Source: an uncultured Flavobacteriaceae bacterium
Lineage (GTDB): Bacteria; Bacteroidota; Bacteroidia; Flavobacteriales; Flavobacteriaceae
DNA: 64,000 nt
Direction: 5' to 3'
Assembly (NCBI GenBank): GCA_947503005.1
Contig: CANNCA010000003.1
Span: forward strand, 62,001 to 126,000
The notes beneath the pieces are model-generated. The model saw only the letters and a list, made by a program, of their open reading frames with translations, had not been told where the DNA came from and did not search any database. The translations under genes and the position numbers were made by a program. Positions 48,294 through 57,024 of this stretch are shown here, in pieces; position 1 is the first letter of the stretch, and each line of letters begins with the position of its first letter.

Positions 48294-49262
48294 TTAATTT
48301 AGTATTATTGATTCTTTCTTTTTAAATCTTAAAGAAACCCCTACTGTAAAACGCAAGGTAGGGGTCAGTTGAGTGCCATCCACGTAACTATAAATGGGAA
48401 TTTCAACCTTAGTCGTCAACAGAACATTTGTAGCAATTTGAACGCCTAATTCTGGACGAACGAAGACCCAATCGCCCCCTGTATTAGGTATTTCAGAAGC
48501 ATCTATTTTATCCTTAACGGCCTTTCTATACTTAACAATCAGTCCTGGATTAAAAATGACATTGTAGAGCAAAACTTGGTCCGTATATCCCAAATTGCCT
48601 TGCCAAACATTGCCAAATTCATATACCGAACTATTATTCAGATACGAATTATTCTTGCCTGTGGCACGATATGTCAAACTTCCTGAGAGTATTGCGGAGG
48701 GTCTGAAATTCAACACTTTTGAAACTGACAACCATCCTAATAGATCCCAAGCACCGCTACCGGGTTGCAAATCGGCCGTAAGTTGAAATCCTTCGGAAGT
48801 GTTCAAATCAGATTTTCCAAAGGGCACCTTGGTTCCCAAGCCGAGATTCAAAACCGTATTTGCTCCTAAGATATCATGAAAGGCATATTTGGCCAAAAAA
48901 ACTGCATCTCCCACTCCTGATGTTTCTGAAAAATTTTCATTGCTAAATTGCGAAATGGTACGGGTTTGATTGACCCAAGTAAAAAGTGACTCTATGGAAA
49001 GTCTATCTGTAAAAGCATAGCCAACATTTAACAATATGGAATTTGTTATCCGTAGTCGCGAGTCGTCATTTAATCGCTCCGAGCCCGCATTCAAAGTATT
49101 CAGATTATTGTAATCGTAATTTAGACCTACAATCAGTGATTTCTTTCCTTCATTAGGTAAACCAAGATTATTTGACAAAGGAACTCCACCTGAACAACAG
49201 GTTTGTGAAAACGCAAATTGCCCAGTACTTAGAAGCAGGGTAAAAAAAAGAATCCGTATCAT
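48294..49262 (-). CDS. Outer-membrane beta-barrel protein with N-terminal Cys pair
   Basis: 322 residues. After the signal peptide (about 1-19) the mature protein begins with TCCSGGVPLS, so a Cys-Cys pair (22-23) sits at its exposed N-terminus. The rest alternates beta strands with aromatic girdles and ends in a strand with Phe near the terminus (TLRFTVGVSLRF), typical of 12-14-strand transporter barrels of the MetA-phenol type. Function unknown; the Cys pair and neighbours suggest metal or thiol chemistry (inference). Confidence 0.75.
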   Translation of the reverse strand: MIRILFFTLLLSTGQFAFSQTCCSGGVPLSNNLGLPNEGKKSLIVGLNYDYNNLNTLNAGSERLNDDSRLRITNSILLNVGYAFTDRLSIESLFTWVNQTRTISQFSNENFSETSGVGDAVFLAKYAFHDILGANTVLNLGLGTKVPFGKSDLNTSEGFQLTADLQPGSGAWDLLGWLSVSKVLNFRPSAILSGSLTYRATGKNNSYLNNSSVYEFGNVWQGNLGYTDQVLLYNVIFNPGLIVKYRKAVKDKIDASEIPNTGGDWVFVRPELGVQIATNVLLTTKVEIPIYSYVDGTQLTPTLRFTVGVSLRFKKKESIILN

Positions 49263-49329
49263 TTTTATTTCAAGAGGATACGGATTTAGTATTGTAAAAT
49301 GGGCTTTCCTTACGAAAAGACACCTTTAA

Positions 49330-49686
49330 TTAGTTCTCATGACTTTTCACGACCTCATCATCGCGATACTTGCAACAGGGCATCACTTTGTTATAAGCTT
49401 CTTCTGTTGCCTTTAGCTCTTTGGTATCGTGACCAACAGCCACCAATGCGGTTTTCACCTCCATGGTATTTGTTTTGCGTTCGTCCATTATCAATGATAA
49501 CTGATGGGATGGGATGTCCCACAGGGCATACTTCACTCCTTTAACACCCAAGGCGGCTTTCTCGATGCGAATCTTGCACATCTCGCAAACGCCATCAACC
49601 TCCATAGTAACTTTTTTATTCTTTTCCTGAGCGAAGCTTGTTGCTGTAAAGAATACTAATACCAGTACTGTAATTACTTTTTTCAT
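49330..49686 (-). CDS. Secreted heavy-metal-associated (HMA) protein
   Basis: 118 residues, signal peptide about 1-19, then one HMA domain with the metal-binding loop GVCEMCKIR (Cys34 and Cys37) and ferredoxin-like order. A C-terminal extension has another CC pair (MPCCKYRDDE) and a His. HMA domains bind Cu(I), Hg or Zn by CxxC. It lies 49 bases after the TonB receptor gene and belongs to the same run. Confidence 0.9.
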   Translation of the reverse strand: MKKVITVLVLVFFTATSFAQEKNKKVTMEVDGVCEMCKIRIEKAALGVKGVKYALWDIPSHQLSLIMDERKTNTMEVKTALVAVGHDTKELKATEEAYNKVMPCCKYRDDEVVKSHEN

Positions 49687-49735
49687 CGTTATACTTTATT
49701 TATTTAGGTCTCGACTGTGCTCGACCTGACAATTA

Positions 49736-52009
49736 TTAAAGTTTATATCTAAATCCTCCGTAAAACATCCTACCCATAATCGGAGCATATACGATACTTG
49801 TATCAAAATTTGCGCCAAACGGATTTTCCGCACCCAAAACAGGGTTATTTTGCCTAAAATTAGTCAAATTTTCTCCGCCGACATAGATTTCGAATTTCTT
49901 TGAAAACACTTTTGTGATTTGTGCGTTCATTAAACTATATCCATCGGCGAAATCTCCCAAACGAAATTCTACAGGATTGACATCGGTATTCGGCAAACGC
50001 TGTTTTCCAAGGGTGTGCAAGGTATAGTCAAACTTCCATTGCCCTCCTTTCTCGGTTAGTTCCGTTTCATAGCCTATGTTGGCAAAAAATCGATGTTGTG
50101 CTTGTAAGGGTTTCTGCAAATTGCCCGAACGATAATCAGTGTTCACATCATAATATTTATAGGCCGTACGAAGCTCAAGGCTGGGTAAAATCTCGTGATT
50201 TACTTCTAACTGGAAGCTACTTGCTGAACTTTTTCCATCCAAATTATAAAAAGATATCGCTCTAGGGTTCTCCCAATCCACAACAACTTGATTTTCGAAA
50301 TCCGTTTTATAGAAATCAATGGTTATGTTTCCCGGTCGGTCGAGAAATGTGAACCCTTGTAGAAAACTCACACCATAGTTCCAGGCATCTTCAAAATCTA
50401 AACCGTAAATACTTCCTTCCGAATCTAAAATTTGAATTTGTCTGGAAGAAGCGAATAGTTGTTGGTTTTCAGCAAAGATATTAGCCGCCCTTCTACCCCT
50501 TCCAAAAGAACCCCTAAGACTTCCTTTTTCCCAAGGGGAATAGCGAATATGGAATCTTGGGGTAATAAATGTACCTAACCTATTATGGGTATCAACTCGA
50601 AGTCCGGCCGTCAAACTCACTTTCTCCAGATTATCAAAACTATATTCAAAGAACGCACCGGCCGAAGCATCATCCCTAGAAAAACTAGTAGTGTTTACCA
50701 GTTCTTCATAACCATCGTAAGCAAAGGTCAGTCCTGTTTTAAATTTGTTTTGGGTGTCTCCAATAATGGAATTAAAAATCAAATTCGAATACACACTCTC
50801 ATGATTAATATCATATCTATTAATTCCGAAATAAGATTCTTGATCATGATTGCTATATGATGCCTGAAAACCAAAACTTTGGTAAGGTAGTTCAGGAAAA
50901 ACGTAACCCAGTTTTACTGATGAATCAAAACGTCGCGTTGCAATTTCACTACCCCATGGTTGCTGGCTCGCAGCAAATATATTTGGGTTACCAAAACCAC
51001 GGATGGCGTTTGGCGCATCGGGGTCAAAATCAAGCTGACCTACTTGTTTTTCGTCATTCAAAAATCGAATGTTGAAAAAACTTACCCAACCCGTTTGCGC
51101 ATTCTGGAATTGCCATCGGTTCATTACATTGATTTGATTGGCAAGTGGAGCATCTAGGAAACCATCGGCGTTATTGTCCTCTTTTTGGGTTCGGGCATTA
51201 CCATGAATATATAATCCAGTGCTCCATTTGTCGTTCAGTTTGTGATTGACATGGGTATTCAATTCCATGCGCCCGTTTATGTTATAATAGCCATTGACAA
51301 ATAATTCATTGTCTGTAAAAGGTTTTACCAGTTCGGCATTAATTTGGCCCGATATACTTTCATAACCATTGACCACACTACCCGCACCCTTCGTTATTTG
51401 GATGCTTTCGACCCAAGTGCCGGGTGTAAACGTCAACCCAAATGCTTGAGAAGCGCCGCGAACCATCGGAATATTCTCTTGAGTAATCAACAAGTACGGA
51501 CTCGTCAGACCCAACATTTGAATCTGTTTGGTGCCAGTCAGCGCATCGGAAAAATTGACATCGATTGCCGGGTTAGTTTCGAAGCTTTCTGACAAATTAC
51601 AGCATGCAGCCTTCAAAAGCTCTGCGCTATTAACGGTTATGACATTTTGAGAACTGAAATACGCTTTCTGAACTGCTTCCCTTTCTTGCTGAACCACCAC
51701 TTCATCTAATTGGCTTGAGGGTTGTAAGGTATGGTGTAGCATTTTTGGTTCATTGATGGTCAATGTATCCGATTTGAATCCAACATAACTGATAATCAAC
51801 TTATTGTATTCTTGTTTAAAAGGAATGGAAAAAAGTCCCTCATCGTTTGTGATTGTCCCGATTTGGGAATCCATCCAATACACATTCGCACCCGGAAGCC
51901 CGATATGTTTGTTCTCAGCATTGCCTTCCATGACCATGCCTTCAACCTTTTCTTGCGAAAGGGAAAACAATGGAAGTATTAATAGTACTATATATATGTA
52001 TGTTTTCAA
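49736..52009 (-). CDS. TonB-dependent receptor with carboxypeptidase-like N-terminal domain and Cys pair
   Basis: 757 residues from a TTG start; no ATG precedes the signal peptide. Order: signal (about 1-18), a carboxypeptidase-regulatory-like beta domain (20-95), a plug domain with LLKAACCNLSESFETNPAID, and a 22-strand barrel closing with an aromatic C-terminal strand (FYGGFRYKL). The CC pair (136-137) in the plug is not typical for siderophore receptors. Flanking genes for an HMA membrane protein and a secreted HMA protein point to metal uptake through the outer membrane, copper being the likely candidate (inference). Confidence 0.88.
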   Translation of the reverse strand: MKTYIYIVLLILPLFSLSQEKVEGMVMEGNAENKHIGLPGANVYWMDSQIGTITNDEGLFSIPFKQEYNKLIISYVGFKSDTLTINEPKMLHHTLQPSSQLDEVVVQQEREAVQKAYFSSQNVITVNSAELLKAACCNLSESFETNPAIDVNFSDALTGTKQIQMLGLTSPYLLITQENIPMVRGASQAFGLTFTPGTWVESIQITKGAGSVVNGYESISGQINAELVKPFTDNELFVNGYYNINGRMELNTHVNHKLNDKWSTGLYIHGNARTQKEDNNADGFLDAPLANQINVMNRWQFQNAQTGWVSFFNIRFLNDEKQVGQLDFDPDAPNAIRGFGNPNIFAASQQPWGSEIATRRFDSSVKLGYVFPELPYQSFGFQASYSNHDQESYFGINRYDINHESVYSNLIFNSIIGDTQNKFKTGLTFAYDGYEELVNTTSFSRDDASAGAFFEYSFDNLEKVSLTAGLRVDTHNRLGTFITPRFHIRYSPWEKGSLRGSFGRGRRAANIFAENQQLFASSRQIQILDSEGSIYGLDFEDAWNYGVSFLQGFTFLDRPGNITIDFYKTDFENQVVVDWENPRAISFYNLDGKSSASSFQLEVNHEILPSLELRTAYKYYDVNTDYRSGNLQKPLQAQHRFFANIGYETELTEKGGQWKFDYTLHTLGKQRLPNTDVNPVEFRLGDFADGYSLMNAQITKVFSKKFEIYVGGENLTNFRQNNPVLGAENPFGANFDTSIVYAPIMGRMFYGGFRYKL

Positions 52010-52027
52010 TTTTTGAATTTTAGATAA

Positions 52028-52753
52028 CTAATTTATACTGTTGATTAACATGCTTATCGCCATGACAAGCATTATGGCATTTTCAATAAAAGTGGCTTCG
52101 GTCATCGGAAGCTTGAGCGCCGTACCTAAACAAGCGCAACGAATACTTTTTTTATCAAGTAGCGTCTTGGTCACCCCGAACGTTGTGATGCCTAAGATTA
52201 CAACAGTTGCGATTAGCGCAACCGTAATTTGAAATCGCATTAAGAACATTAGACCTAGGCCAAGTTCTACGAAGGGATAAAGCCATCCGTAAGTTGGAAT
52301 TGCCTTTGCCAGCGGATCGTACGTGCGAAAACTCTCAGGAAAACCTTTTAAATCAAGTAGCTTGAAAAAGCTGAATACGATATAGAAAAGCCCCATAAAG
52401 TCAAGCATGGCTTCCACTGTATTCCAAGCTTTGAAATTTAAAAGGAAAGCTGCTGAAAAAAGATATAGAAAAATCAACAGCAGCGGTTTGAGTTGTTGTA
52501 ATTTTGATTTTTCATCTTCGATACTAGTCGCTATTTCGGAACTAAAATTTCCTTTTTCGCTAATTCCATATTTATTAGGCAAGGCAGCCGTAATAGTCGC
52601 TAATGGAATATGCTTTTCCATAACGATTTCTGCTTCCCCCTTTTCCAAACTTACATCAACTTTAGTGATGCCTTCTATTTTGGAAAGCTCGTCGACAACC
52701 GATGCTACACAGTTGTTGCAAGTCATCCCTGTTATATTATATGTATGTTTCAT
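52028..52753 (-). CDS. HMA domain fused to a MauE/DoxX-like membrane domain
   Basis: 241 residues. The N-terminal HMA domain has GMTCNNC with Cys12 and Cys15; the remaining part (about 85-240) has four to five membrane helices of the MauE/DoxX redox-membrane type, with a further CxC in RCACLGTALKLPMTE. Such fusions are predicted to pass a metal ion or electrons across the inner membrane. Eighteen bases separate it from the TonB receptor downstream. Confidence 0.9.
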   Translation of the reverse strand: MKHTYNITGMTCNNCVASVVDELSKIEGITKVDVSLEKGEAEIVMEKHIPLATITAALPNKYGISEKGNFSSEIATSIEDEKSKLQQLKPLLLIFLYLFSAAFLLNFKAWNTVEAMLDFMGLFYIVFSFFKLLDLKGFPESFRTYDPLAKAIPTYGWLYPFVELGLGLMFLMRFQITVALIATVVILGITTFGVTKTLLDKKSIRCACLGTALKLPMTEATFIENAIMLVMAISMLINSIN

Positions 52754-52770
52754 GATGAATTAGATTTATT

Positions 52771-52879
52771 GTCATTCCGGCGTATGCGGAAACCATTTTT
52801 AATTCGCGGGCATCATCAACATCCCTATTTATTAGAAATGGTGACGACATCGACAGATTCCGGCGAAGGCCGGAATGAC
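52771..52879. repeat. Pair of REP-like palindromes in inverted orientation
   Basis: The segment opens with GTCATTCCGG (52771-52780) and closes with CCGGAATGAC (52870-52879), an inverted repeat pair about 110 bases across. The right element is a perfect hairpin ATTCCGGC-GAAG-GCCGGAAT (52857-52876); the left one has a 5-bp stem. It fills the gap between the HMA-MauE gene and the HYC_CC_PP gene. Confidence 0.6.
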
Positions 52880-52885
52880 GTTAAA

Positions 52886-53302
52886 TCAAATAAGGAATAC
52901 TTCGTCAAGCAACTGTATGTTCTTGACCAAAATAGGGGGTGGGTATTGTTCATGGGGAACTGGTCGTTCCTCCAAATTCGAAAACAAGTTAATATAAGAG
53001 TAGGTGTAGGCGAACAAAAATGATTGATGATCTACATCTATATCATTGAAAGTAATCTTTAAATCATCTTGCCCTTCCAGGATGACAACTTCATCATCAC
53101 AACACGGGTTTTCCTTTTCCGATTCTGAATTGGCAATGCTTAAAAACGCCATGTCCATTCCGCAATCTTCGACATCAACGAAAAGGGCGACATCCATCAA
53201 ACGGCCCATACAAAAATGCTTCTCGACCTTCCACGAAATGGTGGATAGTAAGAGCAACAAAGCCATCGTGATAGAAATTGATTTATGAAATACTTCTTTC
53301 AT
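52886..53302 (-). CDS. HYC_CC_PP family exported protein
   Basis: 138 residues from the ATG at 53300-53302 (a GTG two codons earlier is also possible). Signal peptide about 1-22, then the family marks: HFC at 29-31, CC at 67-68 (NPCCDDE) and a PPP motif near the C-terminus (EQYPPPILVK). The family is restricted largely to Bacteroidota and occurs with TonB receptors and HMA proteins, as here. It is the first gene of the minus-strand run ending at 47228. Function unproven; metal binding by the His/Cys motifs is likely. Confidence 0.85.
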   Translation of the reverse strand: MKEVFHKSISITMALLLLLSTISWKVEKHFCMGRLMDVALFVDVEDCGMDMAFLSIANSESEKENPCCDDEVVILEGQDDLKITFNDIDVDHQSFLFAYTYSYINLFSNLEERPVPHEQYPPPILVKNIQLLDEVFLI

Positions 53303-53547
53303 TTGCACAAAAATACGAAATAATCAATTTTCAGGACTGTTATCCTTTCTTTTAACGAAAGTTTAAGCTACATCGTATGAAAAAAATCTTCTCCCTTTTT
53401 TCACTAAAAACTAACACTTCTTATCAAAAAAAATGTGTCTCTTGTATACTTTATTCCCCTTTTCTTAGTTAAGGTCTTGAACTAACCATTAAGTGTAGTT
53501 CATCGAAGATTTTTAACAATTTATCTATAAAACTCAAAAATGCAATT

Positions 53548-54645
53548 ATGAAAAAAACCTTAAAATCAAATTTAAAGTTCGGATTTCTAATATTCACTAT
53601 GGCGCTCTTCGTAGTTAGCTGTAGCTCAGATGATGGGTCTATTTTTGACACACCTTTACCAGATGAAACTGGAGACGACGACGACAATGAACCAGAAGTT
53701 GCCACCATTATTTTTGACGAAGCAAATTCATCGAATAATGTAACATCTGCTAGTGCTAGTGGTCAAGTAGGCACCACGGTACCCGGTCGAATTATTTTTA
53801 CGTCCGATGCCACCACCCAACGTAGAATGTATATAACTCAAAACATCTCAGGTCAAGGCGATATGCCCTTCAATAGTTTTGCTTTAGACAGCGATGATTT
53901 GAATAAAGTTCTTAACGCAGACGGCTCTATTGATTTAGATGGTGCCACAAAAAAAGAAATCGATTTTACGTTCGAACTTCCTGTACCCGATATCGATAAT
54001 GGACAAATTGTTTATACCTTCTGGACCACAAGAGGTAAAGGAGATTTTAGGGATGTTTCTAAAAGACTTGCCCTAGGTGCTGGTACTATTACAGTTACTG
54101 TAGGTACGGGAACCAACCCTGCAGCTGCCGTACGCGAATTCACAGATATTAAGTTGTTCGCCCCTGCCGTAGATGGTTCTACGGAAACCTTTTTCTCGGT
54201 ATTGAACAAAGAAGTCTATAGAATCAATGAGGGGCCAGAATTTAGGGCTTTTTGGGATTTTGGCTATTATTTTGGAGCGTCCGGAGTTTCTATCGATGAT
54301 AATGCATCATTCGCATCTACCGCGACATATGATGAATCATTCGGATTTCCGGTACAAGGTTTAAAGCCAGGTGACGATGAAGATGATTCAGAAAATGAAA
54401 CCTTGAACGAAGCTTTCTTTGCAACGTCAACTATGGTCGCAGCAGATTTCGACACCATTCTTTTATCTGGAGAACTTGATCTGATCGTTAAATCGAACGC
54501 ACAGAAAATTACCAACCTGCAAGTAGGGGATGTTATTGAGTTCGTTGACAACTATGGTAAAAAAGGCCTTATCAAGATTACAGATATTGAAGCAGGTTTT
54601 AACAATAATGACTTCATAGTATTTGATGTGAAGATACAGCCCTAA
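53548..54645 (+). CDS. Lipoprotein of unknown function
   Basis: 365 residues, lipobox ending at Cys25 (FVVSC) followed by an acidic stretch (ETGDDDDNEPEV) that could act as a surface-export signal of Bacteroidota lipoproteins. The rest looks like beta-rich immunoglobulin-like sequence, with ITVTVGTGTNP in the middle. No enzyme motif was seen and I do not recognise the family. Single gene with its own terminator. Confidence 0.75.
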   Translation: MKKTLKSNLKFGFLIFTMALFVVSCSSDDGSIFDTPLPDETGDDDDNEPEVATIIFDEANSSNNVTSASASGQVGTTVPGRIIFTSDATTQRRMYITQNISGQGDMPFNSFALDSDDLNKVLNADGSIDLDGATKKEIDFTFELPVPDIDNGQIVYTFWTTRGKGDFRDVSKRLALGAGTITVTVGTGTNPAAAVREFTDIKLFAPAVDGSTETFFSVLNKEVYRINEGPEFRAFWDFGYYFGASGVSIDDNASFASTATYDESFGFPVQGLKPGDDEDDSENETLNEAFFATSTMVAADFDTILLSGELDLIVKSNAQKITNLQVGDVIEFVDNYGKKGLIKITDIEAGFNNNDFIVFDVKIQP

Positions 54646-54671
54646 CGACTGTAGCTTGCAATTATGTATTG

Positions 54672-54703
54672 AAAAGGATGTCCGGTGGGCATCCTTTTTT
54701 TTT
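54672..54703 (+). terminator. Terminator after the unknown lipoprotein gene
   Basis: A 9-bp stem (54672-54680 with 54690-54698), nine-base loop and a run of T, 26 bases after the stop. Confidence 0.85.
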
Positions 54704-54745
54704 GTTTTTTTGGTTAAACGAATACGTTCAATGTTTCCGATATCT

Positions 54746-54753
54746 TATTTTTG
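54746..54753 (+). promoter_or_regulatory. -7 box of the GAF-domain gene
   Basis: TATTTTTG, a perfect TAnnTTTG match, 15 bases before the ATG at 54769; implies a leader of about ten bases. -33 element not clear. Confidence 0.45.
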
Positions 54754-54768
54754 TGAAAAGATTGTCCC

Positions 54769-55221
54769 ATGTTAAAAAGGTTAGAACCACAAGTAATTGC
54801 GATAACTCAAGATGCCACGAAAACAAAAGATGAAAAGTTACAGGAAATCTGTGAGCTGTTGAACCGATCTATCGACTATTATAATTGGGTAGGATTTTAT
54901 TTTAAGAACGGAGATAAAGAAGAATTGAAACTAGGACCCTACGTAGGCGAACCCACCGATCACACTATCATTCCGTTCGGGAAAGGTATTTGCGGACAAG
55001 TCGCCGTTTCTAATCAGAATTTCGTGGTACCGGATGTGCGGGCACAGGACAATTACATTGCCTGTAGCATCAACGTAAAAGCGGAAATCGTTGTTCCTTT
55101 GTTCGTCAATGGTGAAAATATCGGTCAAATCGATATAGATTCGAATACTCCAGACCCTTTCACGGAGGAAGATGAGCGGTTTTTAGAATTTGTGAATGAA
55201 GAAGTCTCCAAAATATTGTAG
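54769..55221 (+). CDS. GAF-domain protein, possible free methionine-(R)-sulfoxide reductase
   Basis: 150 residues forming one GAF domain. WVGFYF near 40, FGKGICGQVA (Cys75), IACSINVKAEIVVPL (Cys99) and IGQIDIDS are the layout of the fRMsr group, where cysteines of these two loops perform reduction of free methionine sulfoxide. The third family cysteine is not evident, so activity is likely but unproven. Single gene before purH. Confidence 0.8.
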   Translation: MLKRLEPQVIAITQDATKTKDEKLQEICELLNRSIDYYNWVGFYFKNGDKEELKLGPYVGEPTDHTIIPFGKGICGQVAVSNQNFVVPDVRAQDNYIACSINVKAEIVVPLFVNGENIGQIDIDSNTPDPFTEEDERFLEFVNEEVSKIL

Positions 55222-55285
55222 TAGACGGTTCAAAACTTTACGCCATTTGTTGATAACCTAAAACTTTTTTTCCTGACAAAAAAAG

Positions 55286-55293
55286 TATTTTTG
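55286..55293 (+). promoter_or_regulatory. -7 box of purH
   Basis: TATTTTTG, a perfect match, 34 bases before the ATG at 55328. A transcript start near 55299 excludes the TTG at 55295 as translation start. Confidence 0.5.
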
Positions 55294-55327
55294 CTTGCTT
55301 ATAAATATAACCTCTAGCACGCAAATC

Positions 55328-56857
55328 ATGAGTACCAAAAAAGCCACTTCAGCCCTAATTTCAGTATTTCACAAAGATGGACTAGAACCTATTGTCCGTA
55401 AATTCGAAGAATTGGGAATCACCATTTATTCTACCGGTGGAACTGAAAAATTCATTAAGGAATTGGGTATAGATGTGGTACCAGTGGAAGATGTTACAAG
55501 TTATCCTTCCATTTTGGGTGGAAGGGTAAAAACTTTGCATCCAAAGGTTTTTGGAGGTATTTTAAACCGTCAGGATAACGATAGTGATGTTGCACAATTG
55601 GAAGAATTCGAGATTCCCCAGTTAGATATTGTCATCGTTGACTTATATCCCTTTGAGAAAACCGTTGCAAGTGGGGCCTCTGAACAAGATATAATCGAAA
55701 AAATTGATATTGGAGGTATTTCATTGATTCGTGCTGCGGCCAAGAATTATAAGGATGTTCTTTGTGTTTCTTCTATGGAAGATTATGGCGAAGTGCTTGA
55801 ATTGATTTCCAACGGAAATGGAAGCACTACCTTGGAAGACCGTAAACGTTTTGCAGCAAAATCGTTTAATGTGTCCTCTCATTACGATACGGCCATTTTC
55901 AACTATTTCAATAAAAATCATGATTTGGCCGCATTGAAAATAAGCGAGACGAACGGCAAAGTTTTACGTTACGGTGAAAATCCACACCAAAAAGGTTTTT
56001 TCTTCGGAGATTTCGATGCCATGTTCTCCAAACTACATGGAAAAGAGCTTAGCTACAATAACCTATTAGATGTAGATGCAGCGGTCAACCTAATGCTGGA
56101 ATTCAAAAACGATGCGCCTACCTTTGCCATCTTAAAGCACAATAACGCCTGCGGATTGGCTCAGCGCGACACTTTGCACCAAGCTTATGTAGATGCTTTG
56201 GCTGGCGACCCGGTTTCTGCTTTTGGTGGTGTTTTGATCAGCAATAAAGAAATTGACAAGGCAACCGCTGAAGAAATACACCAACTCTTCTGTGAAGTCG
56301 TAATCGCACCTGGCTACGCTTCTGATGCCCTTGAAATTTTAAAAGGCAAAAAGAATAGAATTATTCTGATCCAGAATGAAGTAGCGATGCCAGAAATGAT
56401 TGTAAGAACTTGTTTGAACGGAATGCTTCTCCAAGAAAAAGACCATAGAACAGATGCTATTTCCGATTTGGCAAATGCTACCATCAAGAAACCCTCCAAT
56501 AGCGAGCTCGAAGACCTTATCTTCGCCTCAAAGCTCTGTAAGCATACAAAAAGCAACACCATTGTTCTGGCTAAAAACAAACAACTATGTGCCAGTGGCA
56601 CGGGCCAAACATCAAGAGTAGACGCCTTGAACCAAGCGATTCACAAGGCAAAATCGTTCAATTTTGATTTGAATGGAGCCGTTATGGCCAGCGACGCATT
56701 CTTCCCTTTTCCAGATTGTGTAGAAATTGCGCATAAAAGTGGTATTTCATGCGTTATACAACCGGGCGGATCGATAAAAGACCAATTAAGTATTGATTAT
56801 TGCAATGAAAACGGTGTTGCCATGGTAATGACCGGCACACGTCATTTCAAGCATTAA
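55328..56857 (+). CDS. purH: Bifunctional AICAR formyltransferase/IMP cyclohydrolase
   Basis: 509 residues from the ATG at 55328. The N-terminal MGS-like IMP cyclohydrolase domain has YSTGGTEKFIKELG and GGRVKTLHPKVFGGIL; the C-terminal transformylase has ILKHNNACGLAQ and DAFFPFPDCVE. It performs the last two steps of purine synthesis. It ends 167 bases before mreB. Confidence 0.98.
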   Translation: MSTKKATSALISVFHKDGLEPIVRKFEELGITIYSTGGTEKFIKELGIDVVPVEDVTSYPSILGGRVKTLHPKVFGGILNRQDNDSDVAQLEEFEIPQLDIVIVDLYPFEKTVASGASEQDIIEKIDIGGISLIRAAAKNYKDVLCVSSMEDYGEVLELISNGNGSTTLEDRKRFAAKSFNVSSHYDTAIFNYFNKNHDLAALKISETNGKVLRYGENPHQKGFFFGDFDAMFSKLHGKELSYNNLLDVDAAVNLMLEFKNDAPTFAILKHNNACGLAQRDTLHQAYVDALAGDPVSAFGGVLISNKEIDKATAEEIHQLFCEVVIAPGYASDALEILKGKKNRIILIQNEVAMPEMIVRTCLNGMLLQEKDHRTDAISDLANATIKKPSNSELEDLIFASKLCKHTKSNTIVLAKNKQLCASGTGQTSRVDALNQAIHKAKSFNFDLNGAVMASDAFFPFPDCVEIAHKSGISCVIQPGGSIKDQLSIDYCNENGVAMVMTGTRHFKH

Positions 56858-56965
56858 AACCGCATCGCTGTTTTGATTTATGCAAGTACGCTTCAAGTCT
56901 TAGCCATTTGGTAACGTTACGGCGTAAATTCACAACATAAAACAAGAAGAAGTCGCTTATTTTAC

Positions 56966-56973
56966 TACTTTTG
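56966..56973 (+). promoter_or_regulatory. -7 box upstream of mreB
   Basis: TACTTTTG, a perfect TAnnTTTG box 51 bases before the mreB ATG. No clear -33 element. Confidence 0.45.
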
Positions 56974-57024
56974 TCGATGAAATGCACCCCACGCATACAT
57001 GTAACATAACCAAACGAATTAACA

